Origin: Paragonimus westermani
Lineage: Eukaryota > Platyhelminthes > Trematoda > Plagiorchiida > Troglotrematidae
NCBI GenBank assembly: GCA_008508345.1
Contig: QNGE01000282.1
Coordinates: 62,001 to 126,000, forward strand
Direction of reading: 5' to 3'
Length of the DNA: 64,000 nt
Shown here in pieces: positions 25,111 through 35,885 of the stretch; the stretch's first letter is position 1, and each line of letters opens with the position of its first letter. The notes beneath the pieces are model-generated. The model made no database searches. It saw only the letters and a program-made list of their open reading frames with translations, and was not told the origin of the DNA. Both the position numbers and the translations under genes were made by a program.

Positions 25111-28100
25111 GTTAAACACGTCGCCCGAACTATTTTGGTGCGGATATCTTACAAAAGATTGGCTGCTTTCTAGCAAACGACAATCATTGAAAGCGGTCGT
25201 TTGCTTATCTTACAAATGGTCGACTCTTTGTTTAAGTATACACTGGCCACAACTTATACGTGATCAACTTCATATATAATTAACTGTTAACGCCTCAAAA
25301 GTAGACGCTAAACTAGAACGTGGCTTTCCTACAGGATCATCAGAAATACTCACATTTTCCCACTCTTCTGTCAGTTGCCCACTAGTTTCGCATAACTGAC
25401 CTGTTGTATACAGCTGAAGAGTTAAAGTGAAACGTCACCTTCTTGCAATATATCTTTATGTTGTAAGTGGATCCCTATCTATGAGCTGTCTTTGGGTTGT
25501 GGTCAGTAGCGGTTGATCACCACCAATTCACCGTCGACATCGTCACAACAATAAAATCACTTCAGTCACAAGAATTAAGGGGAGCATTATATCTCGACAG
25601 GTGAACGAAAGTGCAACAGATGTCTTGTATCCGTCGATTATGGTGTAAATTCGATCGACAGCACAGTACAGCAACAAGAAAGTCAACCATCAACCTCGTT
25701 TCTTTCAAACATAAATCAGCAATCGGCACGCAGGTATAATGGTTACAGAAGTGGGCAGCAAGAGCAGGGTTGACGAATGATCTTTATAACACAGTCAGGA
25801 TAGAAACGCAACGAGTAATAATAATGTAACATCAACTGATGAGCAACTGTTGTTAAAAAGCCATTTTTGTTTTACGCGATAGGTCGTTGTGCGCAGTCTG
25901 AAGGAGCCGAATCTTCATGTGAATATGCTTGTACAGACATGTTTCAGTCATCTGTAGTAACATTGCGGATAAACATAGGAATACGTTATAAATCAGCGAA
26001 ACGCTTGTGAAAAACAACAATTTACTTGCAAGGAGTCATAGATGGAGCCGTGAATGGATTCACTTCAGAAATTGAGTATCTAAGAGGACATGTTGAACTA
26101 TTAGGAAGTGGTGTTAAATTCTGACAAAACACTAGAAACCATTAGTCAGTGTAATGACACAAACGACGCTGAAGAGCGCACGGAAATTAAGAGAGACATT
26201 TGTGTGCATACAACGCTCGAAAGTGAACAATTAACTTAGCGTCAATAATATGCTGTAGTCAAAGATGGTTCAAAGGCAAAACTGATGTATTTTGCAGAAT
26301 CGTAACTCAACATGATGGTAGAGCCGGTTTAAACGTGGAACTGAATGAGCAAAGACAAATCTCTACCTTGGGTTTCTGTCCTGATTGGCACCAACATATG
26401 GCTGTAGGATTATTGATCTGTTTTTCTTAAACTTCCGCAGCATGATAACTCTAGTGGATTCCACACATAGGTATTACAGACTACCTGGGTATTTTGTACG
26501 TGCTAAGTAAAAAACAGATGACGAATAATCACCATTGAAGAACTTCAGGGATGTTTACAGTGCTCTCTGAATCACGACTGCATAAAAGTGTACACTGAAG
26601 TCGTTACTGTATAGAACTCTCTGTGGGGTTCATACTGAAGCTGGAATGAACCAATTGTATAAGAGTGGGGAAAAAACAGTGTCACCCACTTGTTCGATGT
26701 TTTAAAGACAGTAGGCTGTCTTTTCCAAGTTAAGTTACAGAAATATACTTATTTTTATGCAGCACCTCCATCTCCACCGAACCAGAGTGAAGAAAGTATG
26801 TTCCGTTGACACTTCATTAGCAATTGAGTCCCACAAACTGCACGAACTTCCGTCTGTTCGTTATTCACACCAAAATCCTTTCAACAACATGTTTACTGGA
26901 GTGATATCTTTCTAGTTGAGTTGTGTATGGCGAAAAAGTGTTTGCGCACTTTGGACAATTGACACAAATGTGGGATGCCACCGGACAGTCCACGTAGTTG
27001 CTTCATGAACTTTAAGAAAATAGTACATATATGAACGTTTTTGGCTAATGTATTCGATGAAAACATTAAGTTTCCGTATTTCAAAACGATAGCAGATCAC
27101 TGCCTAGGTGAACTGTGGCTTAATATTCCGAAAAATACAAACTGGTCTTCAACTAGTCAGCTGAAAATTGTTGGAGTTAAGTGAGCCTATTACGAGATTG
27201 CTCGCTTTAACTTAACATGAAAACATTTTTTCCTGCGAACGACACACGCTGTTTCGCAAGTATAGCCCCTCAACAATGAGAACCCACACTTACCGGCTCC
27301 CAGTGACCGAGGTTGCGACCATCTTGTTTTCTGAAGTGGGCAGTCGCAGAAAATATTCCATAATGTTTTAGCTCTTGACGCCATAGCAGCATATAAACAA
27401 GAATAAATTACGTACCTTATCTAACTTGTATGACGCCCGAAGAACTGAACACACAATCATCTTGGCTAAGTCTAGCTAGACTGACAATAAAGCAGAAAGG
27501 TCAGAACATTATTCTTCTCTGAGTGATCAGGTGGTGACCACAGCATGCTATCTTACACGCCGTGCACAGCATTGTAGTATGCTGTTCAGTCAGACCGACT
27601 ATAAATATGACGACTGATGTTAGACACCTGGCAGATGTCATAGAAACTGTCGATGCCAAGTGGTGATCACGCACACTCACAAGAGCACATGAAAGACTTA
27701 TTAATTTATCAACCTAACCGTCGATATTCATGGTCAGTTTATGTCTAGAACACTAATGATTGAACACCTGTACTGCGTCTTTGTAGTATTTGAACTCCGG
27801 GAATTAGTGGCAAGTTATGAACTTGTTCTAGCCCAATGTTAGCCGTGATGCGGTAGGGGTAGAAGTGGGACAGCTGTAGATGCAGTTAGAAATTTTTTGA
27901 GTTGAATTACTTCCACAGACAGCAATACGCTGGGAATTAAATCAGATGATGTGAAATAGTGTCGCACGAATCGTTTTGTTATTCAGCTATGTGAATCACA
28001 AAGGACTGGTCCTAGCTGGTAGGCCAAAATATCACGGCAATTCTGACTCTCATAATTGGTCGTGGTTATGCAGTTATGTTTGATAGACCTGCAGATTGAG

Positions 28101-28230
28101 TTTACGAAAACATCGCCCTCTGAAATTAGCCCCGTCAGTTAGGTTGGCTTGCCGGACAAGAACCAAGGATTTACCTCCGTCTCGCAGAACGGGCGGCCCA
28201 CTGTCTGTAACTGATATCTAGGGAAGACCT
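25111..28230. other. Non-coding stretch
   Basis: Only short frames (64 codons or fewer) occur, with no recognisable product. No tandem array or tRNA-like element was seen. Confidence 0.55.
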
Positions 28231-29394
28231 TCACAGACAAAACAGTCCTTGAAAACGTGAATTACATCTGGCCATTTCAATCAAATCAGTTGGTATCAAG
28301 ACGTAGTAACGGACCGCAAATAAACCGGAGGAGTCAATGTCTGTGTGTTGTTGAGGCATACAGAGGTCAAGCCGCAAAGTCCAACTGTTTGATCTCAGTT
28401 CAGCCTTATGGTTCTTAGCCGTCACACGTAGATCGGCGTTTATCTCAGGCCACCGGTTCGTAGGACTTGCCAGTGACTTCGTCATCTAGGTGATCAGGGA
28501 GCTTTTGCGAAGGTTGTCCAGAGCGGTCGTGAGCAATAATGGGTCGCAATAAGGGGGTCGACAGTCTATAGGTTGAATACACAGTCTTTCATAACACAGG
28601 AAAGCTTGAGATGCTTGTTCAAGACTTTGAACTTTCAACGTTTCCAGGAAGCCGAAGTCACCAGGAAATATTACCGTCTGGTGTGCCTGCCTAGTTCTTG
28701 TCTCAAAACAGGTGCTTGTGCCGAAGTTGCACTGTTTTGCCCCCCCCCAAGGATGGGTAATTTCGCGGTGGGAAATATTCACGTAGAATCGCTCTGGAAG
28801 ACCGACGTAGAAAGTCACAATTGCTAGTAACCACGGAGAGATATTTTACCGCGGAACTATGAAGACCGCAGACTTCATAGATCAAACAGATACTGTGACT
28901 GGAGATCTCTGATGATTTTAAACTTCGATCCAAATATTTACTTATGCAGCTATCCAACGGTTTAAAATACAAACAGCGCTTCACTCTCTACTTGATCTCA
29001 CCCTCCCTTCGCGGCACTGAGCAAGCAGATGATGGAGATTATCGGAAACCTCTCCTCTACCAGCACAAGTTCGATTCCAAAAGCATTTACTGTCAACGTG
29101 GTGCGCTTGGATGGAAAGAATGGTGTCAACCCAGGACTCACATTAACGCGTGTACCTAAGGTTCCCATATTTCTCTGTTCAGTTCTCTGTTCAAGTGTTG
29201 GACGACTGAAAAGTACCGGTTGGGCTTTTATCGTAAAATTAGAAATAAATCCGGAATATTATTGCAGACACCTTGTAATGGATCCTATACACAGTCGGCC
29301 GTTTGGTAACTTCATGCCATTCAGCGGTTTGAAGCGGTCTGGATCTGGTCGACAGCTCTCAGCATTCAGTAAGAAGTCAAGAAATTGCAGCTAA
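28231..29394. other. ORF-dense patch of unknown origin, possible transposable element relic
   Basis: On the minus strand, 28818 down to 28231 is one frame of 195 codons broken by a single TAG at 28486-28488. A second minus frame (28984-28703) overlaps it in another phase. The two meet around a run of nine C (28740-28748), where a one-base slip would join them. On the plus strand, frames 28573-28827, 28944-29159 and 29029-29394 also lie here. The patch is less AT-rich than its flanks, which lengthens open frames on both strands. I recognise no domain. A decayed repeat or a pseudogene is possible, and coding strand is undecided. Confidence 0.35.
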
Positions 29395-30290
29395 GTAATG
29401 CTGAAAACAAATTTCGAAGATTTACTCGACAGATCCTTTCTAGACTCTCTTTTCAGTTGCCTCAAGAGTTGGGATCCTGTTCGTGGTCGATTGCTTCAGA
29501 GCTGATTACAACGAATTGGCGCATCAGCACCCCATGAAGATCATTATTCAGTTCGTCGATCTTCTCTTGTAGAATATATACCTGAATGATGGAGCCCAGA
29601 GAGCAAAACATTATACTGAAACAAACCCCAGGAAATTCTTATGGTTCTCAGGCGGTTAAATTCGAAGCCAGTGAAATCTATAGGCATGCTACTGTCAAGT
29701 GAATTTTGAAGAGGTGCATACTACCGCGTAAGTCCATACAAAAATATCGCCGCATATCGCTTTTTTGTCGCCAGCTGAAAGTCAGGTGAAGTGAACATCC
29801 ACTAGCCGTCCCACCAAGAAAGTAATCATTTAACTGGCCAAACTGAAAGGCAAACCTGAACACATCCCCGTCTAGGTTTCTGTTTCCTGATTAATGTACT
29901 CAGCCCAATGCTGGATGGTGTCGCTGCACCTGATGCTCGTAGCTAAGGCAAGAACTGAGCACAGTTGCAAAGCAACACAATATCATACTAGCATTCGAAA
30001 ATGGCATTTTTTATGGAAACTTCTCTGATTAAAACGACCTTACACCCTCTTTACCCATATTATTGCCCATTTACGACCAACCTACGACAAGCCCCAATTA
30101 AATGGTTGAACCGATACAATGTGTTTTGGATGATTCAAAGTGACACATAGAGAAAGTAGCTGAACACAGATAAGCAAAGGATGATCAAACTTATAACGCA
30201 TGCTTCCGATTCTCCTCAAATCAGACAGACGGGTGCAATTCACCTCTTATTTTGTTTGCCCATGAACATTCTATAGCACTTTGTCTTGTC
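29395..30290. other. Non-coding stretch before the Penelope-like element
   Basis: No supported gene. The 5' part of the Penelope-like element (N-terminal segment, any terminal repeat) should lie here if it is retained, but I could not recognise it. Confidence 0.4.
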
Positions 30291-30486
30291 TCGCTCACGA
30301 AGACAAATTTATGTATCAAACAAGACCCAGTGGAACAGAACTGCTTAAAAACAGTACTACTGGTGACAACATTATGGTAGAGAAATAACTCTCAAGAAAG
30401 CCCCAAATCTTACTACCACATGGGCATATCTCGGAACTGCAATACAGACAGGTGAAGCCAACCGGAACCCACACCACAGTTAAGAA

Positions 30487-31131
30487 ATGCTCCAAAAACA
30501 TGATTGCGGTGTCCCATTAAGGCCGATCTTGTGCAAGGATGACTCACCGAACCACAAGCTTGCCAGATGGCTTGTACACATCCTCCACCCGATCCAGCAG
30601 ATGTTCACTCCTCACTGTGTAAAAGATTCACTCGATCTGGTACAAACTTTACAGAACGTATCAGTGAGTTCACATAAGATGTATTCTATCGACGTTGACT
30701 CCTTATTTACAAACGTCTTCCTCCGAGGAACAGTTGACTTTTCATGCGGTTTTATTTCCCATCAAAATTTGCCTTTTTTTCTCCCGGTCGATTACCTTAA
30801 GGAACTTATACTTTTATGCACAGAGACTATCCGTTTTGATTTCGATGGATTGTCCTATAAGCAAGTTGATTGTATAGCAATGGGTAACCCATTGGGCCTT
30901 ACACTTGCAGATATATTTTTAGGAATGATTGAATTAAAACTATCTGATGCTATAGATGGTACCAACCTCTATAAGCGATATGTAAATGATATTTTGATTT
31001 TTAATACTAGTAATCATTTTGCTTCACTCCTTAACCACTTTAACTTCGTTCATCCTAATCTTTCTGTTTCCCATGAGGAGGAAACAAACAACAGTTTAGC
31101 TTTTCCAGACATTTCAATTACTAGACGGTAG
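30487..31131 (+). pseudogene. Penelope-like element reverse transcriptase, inactivated
   Basis: A 214-codon fragment of the reverse transcriptase that would copy element RNA into DNA. Visible blocks are VPLRPIL at residues 9-15, PNHKLARWL at 21-29, motif A SIDV with D69 followed by SLFTNV, motif B MGNPLG at 132-137, and motif C RYVND at 164-168. Motif C normally reads YVDD. The first, metal-binding Asp is here Asn167 (AAT in place of GAT or GAC), which should abolish catalysis. A FPDISI block (206-211) corresponds to the conserved FLDV motif that follows. An in-frame TAA two codons before the ATG and frame changes on both sides show that this is an open remnant and not a true gene start. PLRPIL and SLFTNV are diagnostic of Penelope RTs as opposed to LINE or LTR RTs. 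Confidence 0.9.
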
Positions 31132-31484
31132 GATGGCTCACTACAACGCTCAGTACACTGCAAAGCCACTTGGAGCGGTCGGTATTTGCAGTTCTCTACT
31201 TTTGCGCCCATTACTTACAAAAGATGCCTAGTACGAACGTTTTTCATAGGGCCCCGGAGATATGCACCGATGTCTGTTTACAAGGAGAAGAGGCGAAATT
31301 AGGACAGGATATGCTCGTAAACGGATACCCTGAGAATTTCATCAAAATCCATAGCCAGAAATGACTGACCAAGACTGTCGGGAGTACGGTTCGCAAGAAG
31401 CAGGTCTTTTTGAACCTACCCTTCAAAGGTAATTATGTCACAACGAACGTAAGTAACAAAAATTACAGTCTACTCTAACTCGCA

Positions 31485-31924
31485 CATTCCTTGCGGCTGA
31501 ATTGCGATTGCTACTCAAAACTAGGAGTGTCACTCAGCTTATTCGTAATCGTGACCTACTGAAATTTTTTGTCTCACATGTAATCTATCAGTTCACTTGC
31601 AGTTGTGGTGAGGTCTATAACGGCAGAATAAATCAGTGCCTACGACAAAGAATGGCTGAACATACGACTAAGTCGTTGATACATGCCATGACGCAACTGA
31701 TATTGTTAACAGAACGACTGAGACGAAATCCGACCGCATCCATCACAAAGCACATCATGGAAACAGGTCACATTGTTGACCCGGACAACTCGTTCCAAGT
31801 TCTGTTGCGTAATCAGAAGCCCAATCTGCTCGCTTTCTCCGATACAATGTTGATCAATACTCACCGTCCGGCTCTGAGTGTGCATAAACTGTTTACTCAC
31901 GCAGTTTGTCTGCCCTGGAACTGA
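31485..31924 (+). pseudogene. Penelope-like element GIY-YIG endonuclease, degraded
   Basis: The C-terminal nuclease of the same element, which nicks target DNA to prime reverse transcription. The frame (from about 31485, with a TTG codon at 31502) reads TFLAAELRLLLKTRSV, then VIYQFTCSCGEVYNGR, then LRQRMAEH. VIY corresponds to the GIY half; YNG replaces YIG (Asn for Ile). The paired cysteines C33 and C35 (numbered from the TTG), R42 and H54 are kept. Downstream, ITKHIMETGHIVDPDNSFQV is the typical H..ETGH segment. It is out of frame with the RT fragment and separated from it by stops. Confidence 0.85.
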
Positions 31925-32047
31925 TGACAGTCTTTGTTTCATGTAAACCCTATCGTTGAGTGTTTCTTTTATTGTGCTGCTAACCGCATGTCCTATATAT
32001 TCCAATGATTTACGTTCGTGACTGAAGAGAGTAAACGAAGTGTTAAC

Positions 32048-34829
32048 ATCTCGCGGTGTATGTCTTCTATCGCAATTGGTGAACTAGATCAAGGGAACTG
32101 AGTTTATTAAAAACTGATTACCAAGTGTTAACAGTTTATTATATTTTTTGTTCTGATGTAGTAGGTTGGTGTGTGTTCGTCGATCAACCAATTTGTATAT
32201 ACAGAAAACTATCGACTACAGGCCAACAAAATAACCAGCAATACTGGGACTCCTGATCAATGTACGCTTTAGCACAGGACGAATTCCGTCACTCGCTTGC
32301 TCTAGGCGTGTACGCATACAAACTGTTCACAAACTATAAGACGTATCTATTGTGGTGTGTCTGTCAGTCGACTTCACACCACATTTCATTATTCAATATA
32401 TTTACACATTTCACCCAGTGCACTTACCAGAATGTCACAATTTAGATTCCTTGGAGGTGGATTATGTTCTTCTAAGTCGACACACAGACTACTTTGCTGT
32501 TACCAGAACCGTTAATATTTTGAAGGAAGTTTGGAAATTTCGATTCTATTATAAGCTTGTTACTGTCGGCGTATGATTTTTATCGGTTAACACCAAATAA
32601 ATCACTTGCTTGTTACTTTTTCATTGACACAACCCATTTGGCTACGTGGTGTATCGTGTGGTGTAATCTACCATATGGTAAAAATATTAGCAGTGGTTGT
32701 TATGCGAAGCATGGCACACTAATTTGATACTCAGCAAATACATCGTGTAACAGTTGAATAGAAATGAACACTCAAAGAACAGTATGCAGTGTGATCGATG
32801 AGTATACGGAAATCTTAAGAAATAACACTCTCTGCTCGGTCAGTAGTAATATCATCGACACAAAGCATATGATCTAGTTTGAACAGCCTTTGCTGGTCCA
32901 CTATTAGGAAGGCGCGGTATCCTGATGTCAAAATGATCTGGAAATATCGAACGTCAACCTGTGTACATAAAAAGTTTGCGATGAGTTCCTGCTTGACCGG
33001 GTCGGAAAACCACGTCGCCTTTGATGGTTTCATCCATAATGTTGCACATTCACCGAGTGAGATATTATCACTGCTCATTTAGAAACAACTTGTATGCCAA
33101 CTGTTTTATAAGGGGCCAATTTTCCGGTTAACTTTTTGTTGAAAGTTTCAAAGTGTAGAATATTTTTGCAGGTTGCTTACTTACGATGAAGACTCTGTTT
33201 TGAAATGTTTCTCCGTTAGTCGATCAAACAGTTTGCAGATCCAGAGGCACGCTTAACTCTCTCTTAGTATTCTTTTGTGCCCAGGCCCTGAGTAGCCATA
33301 ACATTCTCCCGAATCGTGCGATATGACCGAAGGCTACAGAGTTGGATTGCACGATGTATTTTACAGTATTTCGAATGAAGTTCAGTGGATGCTTACCCAC
33401 TAAAGCCATGAAATTTTGCATTAATTAGTATAGTTAGCTGGCCATAACGCTCGCAAGTGTCGTACACCAAATGTCACTAGAATTGTCATAGTGCATATTA
33501 AAATAAGTTTCCTAATGGAGCTTTCGACGAATAGTTTAGCTGACTGTGATTTGGGCTGGGTAGATTTAACAGACTGTTACATACAGTGGTGCACAAGTGC
33601 ACGCTTTGTTTATCATCACAACCTGAAACTATTGGAACCCAGAAATCAAGTATGCAAGTTTGGCCAAGAATTAGGTTGGTCAGTTATTGGCAGGCGACAC
33701 ACTTGGATTAGGCGCGCACGCTCTAAGCAAAGTGTATGGCCGTCAATTAGACCTGTTGCACATTATGTGTGCGCTCTGGTAGTGTATACAAACATACAAA
33801 GTGAAGAGAGGATATTATCGATAATGAAACCAATCTTATATACCTGTCATTTATTTAGTCGCCCTCTTCCATTAACAATTAGTGCAACATCAATTCATTC
33901 GCCCTGCTCGGTCGAATTTTTTACTGTTTGTTAATACGGTTGCTGAAACAACAGTCACAGTTTGCCTTTCTTTTGTTAACTGTTTACGATTTGTACAACC
34001 ATTTTTTTCTAACTCGACCCTTGTCTAAGACTTTCAATAATAGATTCCATTAACCATATATTCTCATTTGGTTATCCACGCTCCAGGATTGTTCGGCTGA
34101 CCGGTTGTGTGATATCTAACTGGTTCAAATCTAACGGAATGGCGCTGAATGTTCCGATTGATCATGTGAAGCGGCAATCACTGTCTGCTCTAAATTGTCA
34201 ATCTGAACCTCAGAAACCTCGTTTTGAATTTATAATCCGAGAGTTATTGAAAAGATTCGGTAGAAGTAACTGGCGAAAGATAGTTTTTTTGACATTTTGT
34301 TACAGACGCCAATTTTGTTTTTACGTGTAACCAAAACTAACATTTATTGCCAGTGTCGTTATTAAGCTCTCAGGTAGGACTTTCCTCAATAGTTGTGCAT
34401 ACTGACCCTGTCGAATCTCACGGATACATGTTCCTATGGATTTTGGCTTGACAAAATCTGGCCTAGTACCACTGTTTTACAAGGTATACAGTCGAAAGTC
34501 GCGCTAACTAAAATATCGTCTAGTCTGCATGTGTGGATTCCAATGGATATAACTGACGACGCTGTCCTACGTGCGTCTGAAATGTCCAGTGGAATCCAGA
34601 AACGAACACTATGATTAGTAAAACTTGCGGACGAAAAATAGATATATTAAACTTACAATACCGATTGTTCTGATGTCCGTATATCAAACAGAGATAAATA
34701 ACATGAAACCCAATTTTAATCTTAAACCTCTTCCAGTAAGATTGTACACAATTCGAACTGTGTGTAAGTCGAGACGAACGTACACACTAAGGTGAGCTGT
34801 CTGAATACCGTCGATAAATTCATCGAGAC
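32048..34829. other. Non-coding stretch between the two Penelope remnants
   Basis: Longest frame is 147 codons (33491-33934, plus, GTG first codon), with no known domain and within reach of chance. If the two Penelope copies were once tandem, the RT of copy 2 should lie here, but I could not recognise any RT motif. Confidence 0.45.
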
Positions 34830-35490
34830 ACGCAGTATGGTGAATTAGAGCTTTGATTCCATATCCTTCGTCTCAAAAGAAGAATGTTTTTCCATTCTTG
34901 CCATCCGAAGGTGACCATCGAACCAAACACATGAAGCACATATTAGATTCTGCTCTGGCTCGGACGTATGCGGCTGTGCAGTTGCGCTTAGTTCATCCCA
35001 CCAGAAAATCAGTTCTCTCCAATCGCGAAAGCAGTTTGCCAAACCCTTCTGTCCTCAATGTTGTGCACCAGTTCACTTGCAGTTGCTGTGACGTTTACAT
35101 AGGTAGAACAGACTGACAGCTAGCTCACCGAATCGCCGAATGCATCCCGAAGTGGCTAAAACAGCTAATGACGAACTAGCCGCTACTTGGTGAACGGACT
35201 GCTTGAAATCCAACATAACCGATGGCAAAGTGCATCATGAAAACAAGTTACCAATTCGACCCATTAAACTCGTCCACGATGCTATTGCGCAATCGAAACC
35301 TGAATTTATTGATTTTCTGCGAAGTGATGTCCATCCGGACTTACCAGCGGACGCTATTTGCTCAAAAATGGTTGAAGCAAACTTTGGGATTACCGCGGTC
35401 GTGATTACGTGATACTTGTGGTTCTGGACAAGTCTATTATAACCGACGTGCTTTACTTTCGCGACTGAGGGCAGCAAACGAAATATTAAC
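34830..35490 (+). mobile_element. Penelope-like retroelement, degraded copy 2 (nuclease and 3' tail only)
   Basis: The frame from 34853 (first codon TTG) reads QKKNVFPFLPSEGD, then ALARTYAAVQLRLV, then HQFTCSCCDVYIGRTD, and stops at 35114-35116. After the stop, QLAHRIAECIPKWL continues in the same frame, then the reading breaks. These are the pre-nuclease linker and GIY-YIG domain of a Penelope-like element, here with the YIG triad and following R-T intact, unlike copy 1. Further degraded sequence leads to a tail (35454-35490) homologous to that of copy 1. No reverse transcriptase motifs were found upstream. The two copies differ enough to be independent old insertions or long-separated tandem units. 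Confidence 0.82.
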
Positions 35491-35763
35491 TTAACACTTA
35501 TCAGAAAACTCTTTGAGGAGATGCATGGCTTCATTTCAATGCGTCCTACTTAAAACCTGCCCTAACATATTGCACTGGACATTATATTTCCTAATAGTTA
35601 CGTGTTTAAATGCAAGAGAATATTTGCACAACAAACGACTTGCTAATTGGTGTGCAGTGGAAGATGTCTGTTTATATAAAGTGAATAGCCCTCACATTTG
35701 ACCGCAGCCATCGTACTTCTGTGAGCTTTCCTGTCGGCCGTTCTCTTGGTTCACTCCTCCTAT

Positions 35764-35885
35764 GCTCGTTAGTAATGCACCTCATTGTCACTGACGAGGT
35801 TAGAACTTCGGATGAGGTTTCATTAGGCACCCCTTTCGACAACTGGGCCAAAGATCTCACACTACGCACAACCGGATTATCATGT
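35764..35885 (-). repeat. tRNA-derived SINE, diverged minus-strand copy
   Basis: Begins with GCTCGTTAGTAATGCA, matching the shared GCTCGTCAGTAGTGCA block of the 45.8-46.0 kb copy, and contains GAGGTTAGAACTTC where the reversed B box is expected. The A-box half is poorly preserved, and the later part aligns only loosely, so this copy is less certain. Confidence 0.45.

Larger units (their letters stand above)
30290..32047 (+). mobile_element. Penelope-like retroelement, degraded copy 1 (RT plus GIY-YIG nuclease)
   Basis: The order of parts matches Penelope-like elements: a linker read as YRQVKPTGTHT (about 30439-30471), the reverse transcriptase (30487-31131), a connector with NGYPENFIKIHS (about 31320-31355) and KKQVFLNLPFKG, then a GIY-YIG nuclease domain (about 31485-31924) and a short 3' tail. 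Stops (TAG 31129, TGA 31362, TAA 31477) and at least three frame changes break it, so it encodes no working enzyme. The last 37 bases (32011-32047) match the tail of copy 2 at 29 of 37 positions. The 5' boundary is approximate and no terminal repeat was identified. Confidence 0.88.

Noticed and set aside
32828..32900. GTCAGTAGT block resembling the start of a SINE copy
   Set aside because: Similarity fades after about 10 bases; the promoter region does not align without a large gap.
33491..33934. 147-codon plus-strand frame
   Set aside because: First codon is GTG, no domain is visible, and about one frame of this length is expected by chance in a window of this size and composition.
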